A stretch of 64,000 nucleotides of DNA from Eunapius fragilis (lineage: Eukaryota; Porifera; Demospongiae; Spongillida; Spongillidae): NCBI GenBank assembly GCA_963681505.1, contig OY811993.1, forward strand, positions 3,954,489 through 4,018,488, written 5' to 3'. The position numbers and the translations under genes are program-made. The notes beneath the pieces were generated by a model that saw only the letters and a list, made by a program, of their open reading frames with translations, searched no databases and was not told the origin of the DNA. Shown here in pieces: positions 54,001-63,600 of the stretch. Numbering within the stretch: position 1 is the first letter of the stretch; every line of letters starts with the position of its first letter.

Positions 54001-56529
54001 TGGAGGAGGTGGCTCGGGCAATAGTAGAGGTCTTTGGTGCTGTAGTTGCAAAGGTGCAATAGTTGGTATTAGATAAATTGTACCAATAACTTACCCATTG
54101 GAGGAACTCCAGGACCTTTATTCCCTGCGTATCAGTTAAGTTTCACTACACACTCCCAAGTACAGAATGCAATTCTAAGCTCTAACCATGTGACTATACG
54201 TGTATTCAGAAGTTCTCAGAGGCCCAACACCAATGACATGAGTGGTATTTAGCATTTAAAAGTATCACAAAGATACCAAAGTGTATACTTAATGAAATAT
54301 AATTTAACAAGTAAAGAAAAACATTCTCTAATTAAAAAGTTGGTGGGATATAGGAATTGGAGGCAAAGGTAGTGTAAAAAGGAAGGGAACAAGGTTTTGG
54401 GAAAAGAAAAATGAGACAAAAATCCTATATTTTGGTTCTGTTATGCATTTACATGTGCTAAATAAAGGATTTTTGTCTCATTTTTCTTTTCCCAAAACCT
54501 TGTCCACCAACTTTCTCGTTAAAGAATGTTTTTCTTTACTTGTTTTTTGGAGGTATCTCTCTCGTCTTGTAGCTCTCCTCTTTTGTTGACGCGAAGGCAT
54601 TTTGAAGTAAACAACTTCGCTAACCAAAAGTGGTGAACAAAAAACTGTGCTCAAATGAAATCCCACCTGTTTATAACGCTGCTAAAATTCTAAATAAACG
54701 TGAATGTCGCCATGGGAACGGTTAAATATAGCACTCCATATTATGTAATGATTACGTATATCAGTTTTATGCTTTATTCATATATCTGGTACCTGAAGAT
54801 GTCCTTCCAGGAGATTCTAAAGCGATTGGTATAACTTGCGTTGTTTAAACATTCCTATACCGAGTTGTACTCGGACGAGACGACGACGACGACGACGGAG
54901 AAGAATTAGCCTGGGGACGAGGAAAAACACGAGTTTTTTTTTTCTTCTCTTAAAGCAAGCAGTTATAACATTGGAATAAAACATTAAAATGACAGTCTTT
55001 GCCTTCTGGTTCGATAGCAACAAGGAGCTACACTATCCGTTCCTTGGTACGCGAGTTATACGCAGGTAGCGTTTTTTACGACCCGGGTCAATTCCTAAAT
55101 AGGAACTACTACAGTAGTTCCAGATATTTCCTTTAATGATTGAATATTATCTATGAATGTTATTATTACTGTGCTATGTCCTCTGTGAATGGCAAATTTT
55201 AGATATCATGTACGGATCTACATAGTCAAAAGTCAAAAGCAAAATAATGCGTACATTATTTAGAAGTTCAACAATCAGCAATCATTGCGTTGCCAATTTG
55301 TGTTAATTGCAACAACAGGAACAAATAATTAAAAACATTCTCTACGAGAAAGTTGGTGGTATATAGACCTTATTCGATGAACGATGAATTGCATTTATTT
55401 ACTTTTAATAGGATTAACGGTATACCTCCAGTACTTGTGTATTGAAGGAATGGCACATTGAAGTATTGGAGGAATACCGCTAATCCAATTGAACGCATTA
55501 CAATGAGATTCATCGTTCATCGAATAACGTCTATAGGATTTGAAGGAATTGGTGGTGTAAAAAGCAAGGAAACAAGGTCTTATCAGAAGGGAAAATGTAA
55601 TAGTCCTATATTTAGCACATTTCTAGGGCATGTGTTGGACTGTTACATTTCCCTTCTGATAAGATCTTGTTTCCTTGCTTTTTATACCACCGATTGCCAA
55701 ATCCTATTTACCACCAACTTTCACATAGAGAATGCTGTTTGGTACTTGTTTCGAATCACTGAAATCCCTGTGAATATTATGTATTGCTGCATGATGCCCG
55801 TGCCGATTCTAAAACATCGTTTCGAACTTGAAGGTATTTCGCACGTCGTTTCGCTCGTTTCTTTTCCTGACGTGAAGGCATTTTGAGAAAAACAGCTTCA
55901 CTAACAAAAAGAGGTTACACCAAACGATGATTGAAGCACCAAAGCATTTACTCTTTACTCTAGTTGTTGGCTATTTATAAAACATTCATGTTTTTGATAT
56001 CTAAAATTTCGTCTTACAAGTTATCTAATTATGCGTCTTACATAGACCATATAGTCGATTGTTTACCAAAATTTAACTTCGACTATTTAATATGAAAGCG
56101 GCTCTTCCAGCCTATTCTGAAGCAATTGGTGAAATTTTCATTGGAGGAGGAGGAGGAGGAGGAGGAGGAGGAGGAGGAGGAGGAGGAGGAGGAGGAGGAG
56201 GAGGAGGAGGAGGAGGAGGAGGAGGAGGAGGAGGAGGAGGAGGAGGAGGAGGAGGAGGAGGAGGATTAGATTACTATAACAAGCTAAACGATCTGATTGT
56301 TGGGAGTCTTGTTAGAGATGGGTCACATATTTTTTATGAGTTCATAGTCGGGGTCAAATCCTATATGGAATTTTCTTCCGATATTATTTTCAACGTATAA
56401 AAAAAATTCAAAACATATCAAACTACTTGTGCGTGTGAGACCTGAGCATCAAAATTAACATCCCTCACCTTTAGTTAATATACATAGATGAACTAGAACT
56501 CCAAGCTGCACATGGCCGAATGCATTCAT
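42641..56529 (-). CDS. TK-C: receptor tyrosine kinase with retrotransposon in an intron
   Basis: Exons in gene order: 56529-56469 (signal, [16 protein letters not shown]), 54124-54095, 54039-53989, stalk cassettes 53806-53723, 53673-53590 and 53540-53457, then 53407-53375, 45697-45548 (TM), 45496-45321, 44374-44244, 44180-43964, 43913-43846, 43791-43638, 43591-43385, 43327-43242 and 42827-42641. Sum 1,803 nt, 600 residues, phases consistent, no internal stop. A further cassette at 53939-53856 has lost its acceptor and is left out. Kinase marks match [47 protein letters not shown]; tail MYIDLQKTY. The Cys-rich and EGF exons of TK-B are absent, so the ectodomain is mostly stalk. The stalk-TM intron is 7.7 kb because of a gypsy element; in TK-A the same intron is 215 bp. 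Whether full-length mRNA is made is unknown. Confidence 0.8.
44623..45053. mobile_element. G-tract foldback insertion in a TK-C intron
   Basis: Ends pair: CAGGGACGGCGGAAG (44624-44638) with CTTCCGCCGACCCTG (45038-45052). Inside are very long G runs (44639-44700, 44730-44765) and a C run (44991-45018). It looks like a MITE-type foldback. The exact G-run lengths are unlikely to be reliable in an assembly. Confidence 0.6.
45831..45983 (-). repeat. 3' LTR of the gypsy element
   Basis: TG...CA-ended LTR, 153 bp, matching 52939-53091 with one difference (ACGTACAT against ACGTACGT). The sequence just inside has the short purine-rich stretch AAAGACGGAG, a weak candidate polypurine tract. Confidence 0.9.
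46015..47607 (-). CDS. Gypsy integrase region
   Basis: A 530-codon open frame. Zinc-binding HHCC: the histidines of [20 protein letters not shown] and CEQCQKRN. Catalytic [23 protein letters not shown] and the E of [10 protein letters not shown]. Then the GPY/F-type block [18 protein letters not shown]. No chromodomain is seen after it. Integrase inserts element cDNA into chromosomes; this domain itself looks undamaged. Its frame is separated from RNase H by a small deletion near 47540-47610, so it would not be made as part of one polyprotein here. Confidence 0.9.
   Translation of the reverse strand: MEMLMDWTPPSTTVAPQLAAAITEATVESSDNFVIIREAQAKDVYMASVLEAVRQGKPPPGLTRQHGKIFIHKGVLCRSYKESVDSEPVIQMLIPIDLRSTILEQLHDSAGHMGVRRTMERVRHRYYWPGYESDVERWIRECEQCQKRNNPQPLPQAPLGTISASHPFEKISWDIMGPLPITERGNKYILVITDLFSKWVEAFPLQVTDGLTLTSILMDEVICRYGVPQQQHSDQGSNLNAEVNQKLCQLLGIERTRTTAYHPQENGQVERFNHTVEAMLAKMVGDHHSDWDKHLQKALFAYRTSLHESTGYSLYFVNFGRSPVLPVDVMLSRFDRERNDGNIPQYIKEVRKTLKNAYDVIRVNLDAAQKKRKDVKDKHCSEMNFRIGDRVWLFNPAVRVGQAKKFSSMWRGPYTVIDRVSPVNYRIQLNGTTSTQIVHHNRLKLCHGDPEKSRGSEQTNQLERDEVRERDEVLLSAKDPSPDMVLGYECPGGYVFTDADDETMTQEQPVHHRPQRDRHPPLRYGHYYTH
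47537..47971 (-). pseudogene. Gypsy RNase H region
   Basis: Begins next to the nested insertion and reads [55 protein letters not shown] and a closing NGNAD. These are the RNase H core motifs of Ty3/gypsy elements. The link to RT was cut by the nested element, and the link to integrase is lost by frameshift. Confidence 0.85.
47999..49257 (-). CDS. Gag-protease frame of the nested gypsy fragment
   Basis: Open frame of about 420 codons starting [20 protein letters not shown]. It has a gag core, two CCHC zinc knuckles ([27 protein letters not shown]) and a retropepsin active site [12 protein letters not shown] with a downstream LLGRDWL. It ends by running into the inverted LTR piece, so RT and later domains are absent. 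Different family from the host element: different gag, PBS and LTR. Confidence 0.85.
49300..49425 (-). repeat. 5' LTR of the nested gypsy fragment
   Basis: 126 bp, TG...CA ends on the coding strand, immediately followed by the TTGGCGACGAGG primer-binding-type site. No second direct copy in the window. Confidence 0.75.
49431..50353 (-). pseudogene. Gypsy reverse transcriptase, frameshifted
   Basis: First part (50353-49966): [61 protein letters not shown] one-base deletion near 49965 shifts the frame. Second part (49922-49431): [16 protein letters not shown], the catalytic [39 protein letters not shown]. All catalytic Asp residues are present, so only the frameshift and the nested insertion disable it. 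Confidence 0.9.
50396..51333 (-). pseudogene. Gypsy protease and linker to RT
   Basis: 51333-50911 contains the retropepsin site [12 protein letters not shown]. 50905-50396 continues [16 protein letters not shown] and [12 protein letters not shown]. These two pieces are in different frames. A gag-type zinc knuckle ([14 protein letters not shown]) overlaps the start of this region in yet another frame, just after the gag stop. Confidence 0.75.
51409..52916 (-). pseudogene. Gypsy gag, split by a P-like element
   Basis: Starts at ATG 52916-52914 just after the primer-binding site and reads [16 protein letters not shown] to [11 protein letters not shown], where the insertion 52003-52837 begins. 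It resumes as [13 protein letters not shown] and runs to a stop at 51409, before the zinc knuckle. Retention of a capsid-like core ([34 protein letters not shown]) fits Ty3/gypsy gag. Confidence 0.8.
52003..52837. mobile_element. Non-autonomous P-like element inside gag
   Basis: Perfect 29-bp TIRs at 52003-52031 and 52809-52837, beginning CATAGATAGTTTAGAG. Direct repeats CAGCGAG flank it (51996-52002, 52838-52844), or 8 bp with the shared G as in the element at 2694-5954. Subterminal CACTCCGTGAT is also inverted at the other end. The 835-bp interior has no convincing gene. Confidence 0.85.
52923..52938 (-). promoter_or_regulatory. Primer-binding site of the gypsy element
   Basis: TTGGTGTCAGAAGTGG directly follows the 5' LTR on the coding strand, the expected place for a tRNA primer-binding site. 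The tRNA was not identified. Confidence 0.7.
52939..53091 (-). repeat. 5' LTR of the gypsy element
   Basis: 153 bp, paired with 45831-45983; carries the element promoter by position. Target duplication ATAC follows at 53092-53095. Confidence 0.9.
53375..53939 (-). repeat. Tandem exon-intron cassettes, 133-bp unit (TK-C)
   Basis: Full 84-nt exons at 53540-53457, 53673-53590, 53806-53723 and 53939-53856, spaced 133 bp, with 49-bp introns and a final 33-nt exon (53407-53375). Same unit as in TK-A but separately varied: here TATCTCC variants and introns with CATTTCCCAAATG instead of CATTTCCCCAATG. The 5'-most full unit has TTTTGTTG where the others have the TTTTGCAG acceptor. Confidence 0.9.
54304..55125 (-). 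mobile_element. MPSRQ-family composite element in TK-C intron
   Basis: Foldback 54304-54545, then a minus-strand ORF starting near 54599 ([17 protein letters not shown], stop after about 40 codons). The conserved long block 54700-55110 is shared with 31000-31400 and 62290-62690. The 5' end carries GACCCGGGTCAATTCC. Confidence 0.75.
55366..55531. mobile_element. 166-bp MITE nested in a foldback arm
   Basis: Terminal inverted repeats GACCTTATTCGATGAACG and its complement match at 23 of 24 positions. Target duplication TATA (55362-55365, 55532-55535). It interrupts the TATATAGG of the foldback arm that is continuous in sister copies. Confidence 0.8.
56142..56266. repeat. (GGA)n microsatellite
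   Basis: About 41 GGA units inserted just after a block shared with 42040-42125. The poly-glycine frame across it is not a gene. Confidence 0.97.
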
Positions 56530-56816
56530 CCTAAAGTAAATGTTGAATAGCATCTATATTAAATTACATTGGTCATTTGAAAATAATTATACATGCACAA
56601 TACATCAATTACACACAACTGTATCCAGAATCACCAGATTTCTTTCAACTTAGGAATACAGTGTGACCAACTTCTGATGTGAAATGCAACCTACCCTTGA
56701 TACAAATGCCACATTGCAGTGCTACATAAACAGATGGCTTAGACTTATGCCACGTTTTCATTCCAATGGGTAATAAAGGCAGCTGGAATTATTGGACCAA
56801 AGATAACTATTACAAG

Positions 56817-58830
56817 TAATAAAACATTCTCATATATGATTCGAATAAGGCAATATTGGTGTAAAAAGGAAGAAAACAAGGGTCTAATAAGAAGGGAAAA
56901 TGTATAATAGTCCTATATTTCGCAATTGTAGGACATTATGTTTTTGTGCGAAATATAGGACTATTATACATTTCCCCTTCTTATTAGACTCTTGTTTGCT
57001 TCCTTTTTACACCAATATTGCCTTATTCCGATCCTATATACCACCAACTTTCTCATAGAGAATGTTTTTATTACTTGTTTCATCTGTTTTTACTTTTTGA
57101 TAATGACATGGTGTCCAATTGGGCTGTATTTAGTTGCAGCAGTTGCAGCAGACCCTCCCCCAGATATGAAGATGATGTATTAGGATCCCCAAATGGTGTG
57201 TCTAATTGTGGAGGTGGGAGTGGGGGTTGCATGTACTGGTGTAGCAGGAGGGGTATATTGTGTGGAGGGGGGTATCTAGTACTGGATGGAATGGTCCTAG
57301 AGGGGCAGTGTCCTGATGTGGAAGTGCAGCATCTAAGGAAATTGGGGTCCCTGATGAGGAGGAGCAAGGGGCCTTGTAGTGGTGTGGATGTTCCAACATG
57401 AAGGGAACTTGACGAAGCTAGCAGGGTATCCACCGGTGGAAGTCCATGAACACTATTACAGTACAGCTTGCGGAGTTTTTTCAAGCACCACAATTATACT
57501 CCTGGGTTCATACAGGGAGTAGCTATAAAAAATGATTGCAGTCATTAAAAACATTTCTTTTACCTACATTACATTTTCGCCACCAGGTATATGTAACTCA
57601 AATAGCAGTGTAATTAATTCCACCAGCATGCACACCAGGTGTCAACAAGGCATGCATGTAAAGCCTTACACATACATCAGATAATGAACCTTCCTTACAA
57701 TAACCATGCAGAGAGGGATTGGAAGCACGTCACGTGAGTGCATACTTCTATAGTAGCACTCCGTGATATGGTAAGGATCAAGAACGCAATCCACATCCAC
57801 GTGGGCTTGAAACAAATTACAGTGGGATGCAGCACAGACCAAGCTACACAAACATGCTTTTAAAAACAAATAGTCACATAGGATGGCAGAGATCAAGGGA
57901 TAGTTCTCGGTATCACTACAGGTATACGCTACAAATGCAACGACACGCATCACCAATTATACGGCATTACACTAAAAACGAATTGATCTTACCTTTTTGA
58001 TGGTAGTCCTCGTGGTAGTTTTAAGACCCTATGGCAATGCGTCATCTTTGGAGCAAGCTTTGCGACTGGACGTCCGGGTCTCGTATTGAATCCATGTACA
58101 TAGCCGGCGGAGCCACCAGCAACTGCCTAGGTAGACTTTTAGTCTGTAAAGTTAAATAAATAAATAATCATTACCGAGATCATTACCAATAAATTTCTGA
58201 ACTCACCGAGTGAGAGGTGACTGTCGCGCTCATAGGCCTTCTACTTTTCTGGTTCAGCCTCATAGCTGTCACGCTCATAGGCCTTCTTCTTTTCTGGGTC
58301 AGTCTCGTAGCTGTCGCGCTCGTAGGACCATCTTTACCTCGTAGCGCTGTCATGCTCATACACCTTCTTTCTGGATTAGCTTAGCTCGTAGCTGACACAC
58401 TCTTAGTCCTTTTCTGGATCAGCCTTGTATGCCCTTCTTTATGGGATTTGCTCGCCTTGTAACTATTCATAAAGCGTAGATGTGACTTACCGTATGTCAG
58501 TGACTAGCATAGTAGATATATGGCCAGGGTACGAGATTATTTGTTTCTCCGCCCTATAAACCAATTTAGGTACTACTCGCTTTTTTATTTCTCCGGAAGG
58601 AGAAGAATAAGAATAGCGGCGAATAACTGTTGGACCGGGTACAAGACATGGGCACGAGTATTTTCGCTCTCTAAAAGCGCGCGCTGTTATGACATAGAAC
58701 CAACGCAAAACTGTTCTTATCATTCGATAGCGACAAAGAGGGAAATGATCCGATTTACCGTGGTCCCTTCAGACGCGAGTCACGTTTTTTTAGTGACTTC
58801 ATTATATGACATTAATCCTATATGGAACCT
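56817..58830 (-). mobile_element. MPSRQ-family composite element, longest interior
   Basis: Foldback 56817-57082 (left arm lacks the TTGGTGG part). A Pro/Ser/Leu-rich minus-strand frame at 57080-57493 is of unknown status. Decayed DPEKK-type repeats at about 58200-58460 read SYETDPEKKKAYERDSYEAE on the minus strand with several stops. The 5' end is near 58805-58825 (CCATATAGGATTAATG on the minus strand). It carries the repeats missing from the short copies. Confidence 0.6.
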
Positions 58831-58879
58831 GCTTCCGCAGGTTCCGATTCTTAAAGACCAGGGTCATCGTTTAAGGTAG

Positions 58880-59219
58880 GTGTCTGGTGATGAAAACTCT
58901 TAACCATTCTGGTTCCAAGATTGTCAGGTGCTATATATGCAACCCCAATCAATAATACAAATCCTCACACAAAAAATTTATCATCATTATTGTCCAAGTG
59001 AAATCTCGATTTGGAACTCCACAGTATCCAAATGTAGGGTCAGACCAGGAGCAATACAAGAAAACCTAATACAAAGAATTTTTGATGTTATATGAGCCCA
59101 TATGATTGCTCTGGCACTTGATTTAGATAAGAGTAAGATTCAGTCTACTGTATAAATTATACGATATTGTTATAGATATGCGGCTTTATGCGTGAACAGG
59201 ATAAACACTGCAGAGCTTC
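58880..59219. other. AT-rich spacer, nothing recognised
   Basis: No coding pattern, no clear repeat relationship within the window. Confidence 0.5.
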
Positions 59220-59700
59220 TACAAAATTATAAAGAATTAAAATTTCAACAGCAAGTGGTACACAAGACCATCCCAACTCAATACACCTACGAGATCATAA
59301 GTGGCATGTTTACATGCCTCAGCGGCCTGAGTCACTGCACCACCTCCAATAAATGTTTGCATCAAGTGGGTGATGTGTTTGTGGTTAAGAGCAGCTAATC
59401 CTTCAAATTTGTAGGGGCTCCTCAACTTGAAAATGAATGTTGAGCGGAATGACCAGTATGTCCCATATGCATCAGAACAGAGCCACCACCATGTTTGCCA
59501 GTTGCAGGGTATCAAAGGTGCTGTCTGCATGGGCAGTGAGTACAGGTGGAACCATGAGAGGGGTCTATATCAAGCCACCACTTCACAGCAGTCTAGAATT
59601 GGTCAGGTTCAAGTGTAACCCCAAGCTGGCTGAAGGGGTAACTGAAAGCCAAGATTCAGCATGGGATGCTGATAAAAGATGCTTGAATTGACGCAGCATC
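59220..59700 (-). pseudogene. C-terminal fragment of the RLE-type LINE family
   Basis: In shifting minus-strand frames the sequence gives ASHAESWLSVTPS, LGLHLEPDQF, AVKWWLDIDPSHGSTCTHCP, GGAVTQAAEACKHATYD and IELGWSCVPLAVEI. They line up in order with SAHASSWLLATPS, LGLHLDPEEI, IKWWLGMDTSS, the SAALSAEERKHANND block and CTELNWVCVPMAVEV of the LINE at 39134-40886. Heavily decayed, several stops and frameshifts. Confidence 0.65.
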
Positions 59701-60830
59701 CAGAAGGTGCTGAACCTGTATGTCACAGTTCTGATAGGTTGTCACGTTTTCAAATACAGCGTTTTGCTTAAATTTTATTTGCATGGAAAATTAACGTTGC
59801 AAATAGAATGTTGTTTATCATAACTGGAATTATCACAACTGTTTAGGTAAATTGCTATAGGTGCTGGTTGGCCCTAGTAGCTAGGGAGTTAGGAAGTTTG
59901 GTGATTAGTGCTTCACAATTAAATGCGGATGCATTGATATATTTATATTTGTTGCACTAGTATTGACGCTGCAATTTTATACACACATTAACTTCATGTC
60001 CTTTATGTTTCAGTTTTGTATGCAATAATGATGCAGTAATTGTCCAACTATTGGTATGTCCTTTATCTTTTACTTTTATGTATAATAATACATCAAGATT
60101 CTGAATGCGAATTCTGTCCAAGCATTGTTATGTTACTTGTTATGCTGCACGTTTCTACAGGATGCAGCCAGTTCATATCATCATAGTAAAAACCATCCAA
60201 TTTTAATCGACTTTTTGGGATTTAGGGACCTTATGAAATCCTACAAAATGTTGCCCCCACCCTCTAGGTATGTACTCTGTCATTCAGGACAAGTTTAGCT
60301 TACACCACAGATTTGAACAACTACCATTCTTGCAAGAGATCTACAGATTGGTAAAGCATATAGGTTCCTGACTCTGATACAACAATAATGGAAGCTAGCT
60401 TTTGCAATCTATAAGCATGCACCAAGTTGTCTGCCTTCTTTGGTACCTGAGGTTACACCTGAACCATTATCTCTTGGAGATTATTTTGACATATTCAGGT
60501 GTTCTTAAATCATTTCTCAAAGTCAATGTTGTGGGGCCCTTAATGGCTAATAGACTTGTAAGCACTATATATAATGGCTCTGGTGATGGAGACCTAATCC
60601 ACAGCCATTATTAGCAGACTAGAGTTGTAAAGGATTGAGAAAGTTTTCTAAAAACTGACTTAGCAAGGGGAAAGGTATGCTACTTTATGTATGTCAAAAC
60701 ATGTTTACGAGGTATCCAATGACTTCCTGATCATAACACCTGACTGTTTCATAAGGCAACATTGAAAACATACCGCGCAGAAGTTAGCCCTCCCTATTTT
60801 TCCCTGTGGACTAAAATTGTCCCCAGCTGT
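59701..60830. other. AT-rich intergenic, nothing recognised
   Basis: No domain pattern in short frames (for example 60402-60614). Confidence 0.5.
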
Positions 60831-60834
60831 AGGA

Positions 60835-61075
60835 ACATTTGCAGGGACAGCAGTAGGAACGGTACCAGGGACGGCTGTAGGAATAATAGCAGGGGCAGCT
60901 GTAGAAACAGTAGCGGGACAGCTGTAGGAACAGTAGCAGGGACAGCTGTAGAAACAGTAGCGGGACAGCTGTAGGAACAGTACCTAGGAACAGTAGCAGG
61001 GGCAGCTGTAGGAACAGTAGCAGGGATAGCAGGAGAAAGGACAACAGTATCTGCAGCGGCAGGAGCAGCAGGGTG
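60835..61075. repeat. Minisatellite of GCAGGGACAGCTGTAGGAACAGTA type
   Basis: Imperfect 12/24-bp units of ACAGCTGTAGGA and ACAGTAGCAGGG. On the minus strand it reads openly as PATVPTAVPATVSTA-type Thr/Ala/Val/Pro repeats within a 111-codon frame (60794-61129), which resembles a mucin-like stalk but has no flanking domain. Coding status undecided. Confidence 0.7.
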
Positions 61076-61125
61076 GACAGTACAAATGCTCCAAGGAACA
61101 ACAGACTTAGCAACTATGCCCATGC

Positions 61126-61329
61126 TCATAGCTGGAGCACTATGACGACGGGTTTATTAGCCAATTGCAATTTCAACTGTTTGCGAGGACGTCCGCGAGT
61201 GTGTTGTATACAAGTACAGCAATCATGGCACACACCTGAATTACACGTTTTACATGCTCCGCTTCTGTTTCCTTTTTCGGCAATGATCCTGGTGCCATTT
61301 GTATTCATCATGAGTAAAACACACTGCAC
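61126..61329 (-). pseudogene. Cys-rich fragment with RGRPRK motif
   Basis: A short minus-strand frame contains ACKTCNSGVCHDCCTCIQ followed by RGRPRKQLKL. The clustered cysteines look like a zinc-binding module and RGRPRK is an AT-hook-like basic motif. No gene model could be built around it; probably a piece of a transposon protein. Family not recognised. Confidence 0.35.
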
Positions 61330-61752
61330 TTCGAAAGGCAGCTGCGTTGTCTATACATGCAGTTATTGTCTAGCCTTTTCTTATACCATGCAGAGATGCT
61401 AATGGCACACTTTATGAGCCAAAGGGAAGAAGTGCACCTTGAAATCGAGGGCCACCGCGAAAACGCTAGTGAGGTTGGTTTGAGACTTTAGTGTACGACA
61501 ACGGTATGAACTTTTAAGCCCCAACTCTACAGTGTGGTTGCATATAAGAAGGTCTGTTAGGCAATGTAATTAGCTTGGGAATCAAACGTAAGGAGGGAAT
61601 TATGAATGTTTTATGATCCCCAAAATTTCCCCGCGTCTTATGTAAACCCGGTGTTAATTCTTTTTTTCGTGCAATACAAAGACTGGTCCCGCCCTCTGGC
61701 CACATCTATGTGTATGCATTACTGTAAATGATTGGGCGTTGGTCGCAAGATT

Positions 61753-61787
<35 letters not shown>

Positions 61788-62034
61788 ATCTAGCAGATAT
61801 CAGCCTCTTAACACACACAGTTCCTACCACAATTACGCCGCGCAATAAGGGTCATTTTCGTCCTCCTCTGATCTAATCAGGCGCCGCGGTTCATCTAATC
61901 GGCTGTCAAACCCTTCATACAAAACGGCCAGTGGCGGATCTAGCATAGTTTGGGGGCCCCCATTCATATTAAATGCCGCACCTATCATGAAATTGCTGGC
62001 CCCGCGCCCCCCCCCCTCCCACACACACAAACAT

Positions 62035-62110
<76 letters not shown>

Positions 62111-62289
62111 CGAGAATCACGTGCGTTAGTTAAGGCCGCATTATGGGTAGACTGACTTAACGCTTCCATAATTAATTAGTATACACCGCGTCGCTATGGC
62201 GTTAGCGCGTAAACTAACGTTTTTATTAATTAGCGTTATGAATTAACGCAGGCCTGACCGATATCGGAACCTACGCGAGGAGGTTCTCC
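61330..62289. other. Low-complexity intergenic region
   Basis: A run of about 32 T (61754-61785), a CAGTGGCGGATCTAG block (61930-61944) of the kind often seen at animal transposon ends, C-rich stretch 62008-62018 and (CA)n at about 62036-62109. No gene seen. Confidence 0.6.
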
Positions 62290-62972
62290 TGCAATATCAT
62301 GAATGTCATTTTTAAAAACGCGACCCGCGTATAACTCGCGTACCAAGAAACGGCTCTTTATTGCTATCGAACCAGAAGGCAAAATGACGGTCATTTTAAT
62401 GTTTTGTTCCAGTCTTCAAACTGTTTGCTTTAAGAGAACAAAAAAGCTCGTGCTTTTCCTCGTTCCAGGCCAATTTTTCTCCGTCGTCGTCGTCTAATTC
62501 TTCTCGCCCAAGTACAACTCGGTATAGGAATGATTTTAAAGAGCGCAAGTTATACCAATCGCTTTAGAATCTCCTGGAAGACATCTTCAGGTATCAGATA
62601 TATGAATAAAGCATAAAACTGATTACGTAATCATTACGTAATATGGAGTGCTATATTTAACCGTTCCCATGGCGACAAAAAATTTAGGAAACAAGTAATA
62701 AGAACATTCTCTATACGAGAAGGTTGGTGGTATATAGGAATCAAAGGTGATGGTGGTGTAAAAAGCAAGGGAACAAGGTTTCTTATTGAAAAGGAAAAAT
62801 GAAATAGACCTATATTAGCAAGCACATTAACATGTTGCTAATATAGGTCTATTTCATTTTTCCTTTTGAATCACAAAACCTTGTTCCCTTGCTTTTTACA
62901 CCACCATCACCTTTGATTCCTATATACCACCAACCTTCGCGTATAGAGAATGTTTTTATTACTTGTACCTAT
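62290..62972 (+). mobile_element. MPSRQ-family composite element, ORF deleted
   Basis: The long block 62290-62690 is shared with 31000-31400 and 54700-55110 in inverse orientation. It joins directly to the foldback 62690-62972 (AACAAGTAATAAGAACATTC to TTTTTATTACTTGT). The MPSRQ leader region is missing. Confidence 0.75.
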
Positions 62973-63034
62973 CACAACTATAGCTATAACAATTAAACGA
63001 AAAGTCCCAGTCTTTATCTATTGTCCCTCATACG

Positions 63035-63600
63035 ATGTCATCAAAGTGGTCCAAAGGTCCTGGAGCATCATTTCGTAAAGCCAAACGGTTAAAGATTCTA
63101 GCTGCAGACGGCGAAATATGTGACAAAATAACATCTTTTTTCACCGCTGTTGCTCCAATTGCTACACCGCCAATAGCTTCTGTTGCTGATCAGACAGAAT
63201 GTACCGATTGTGAAACTAAATACCCAGTCAAATATCCAGTCGCGATCGAGCCACTAGAACCTCCAGTTCCAACAAGTAAACTTCTTCTACCTGTTACGGC
63301 TGTTAGTGTTGAACTGCATCCAGACGAGTGCCACCCACAAGAACATCCAGGCAGCAAAATCGAATCAATGTCGAGTCATCGTCGGACCAGGAATACTTCA
63401 AACGAAGTGTTTACCATCCATTTTCGGATCATGTTTTGTCAGAGTTGCGCTCTCGCTTCAGCGTTCACAATAGGATTAAGTTCATTTCTTCCTATTCATT
63501 TAAAGATCTACAACCAGCATGCCATGTATACAAAATTCCTGCATGCATGGAATCAGAACAGGCAGTGCAAGGATAGTTCGAAATTTGGAAGAAAAGATGG
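63035..63600 (+). pseudogene. hAT-type transposase remnant, internally deleted
   Basis: The frame from 63035 starts MSSKWSKGPGASFRKAKRLK, the basic N-terminus of ZMYM1/TTF-type hAT proteins, then ITSFFTAV and a Pro-rich linker. From about 63330 a second frame carries RTSRQQNRINVESSSDQEYF, KRSVYHPFSDHVLSELRSRF and SSYSFKDLQPACH, which belong to the C-terminal half of the same protein family. The TTF finger and most of the catalytic core between the two are missing, and a frame change separates them. No terminal repeats were found. Confidence 0.65.

Larger units (their letters stand above)
55317..56375 (-). mobile_element. MPSRQ-family composite element with nested MITE
   Basis: Foldback 55317-55755 (enlarged by the insertion at 55366-55531), minus-strand leader [17 protein letters not shown] near 55883, then a (GGA)n tract and the family 5' end at about 56345-56365 (CATATAGGATTTGACCCCGA on the minus strand). 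Confidence 0.7.

Noticed and set aside
56092-56400. Poly-glycine frame starting [16 protein letters not shown]
   Set aside because: The start is shared with 42075-42125 where there is no glycine run or long frame; the rest is a GGA microsatellite.
57080-57493. 137-codon Pro/Ser/Leu-rich minus-strand frame as a host gene
   Set aside because: It lies between the foldback and 5' end of a composite element, has no recognisable domain, and another frame over the same bases is also open.
57700-57775. Possible third P-like end (GGATTGGAAGCAC ... CACTCCGTGAT)
   Set aside because: Resembles the subterminal region of 52003-52837, but no matching second end or target duplication could be found.
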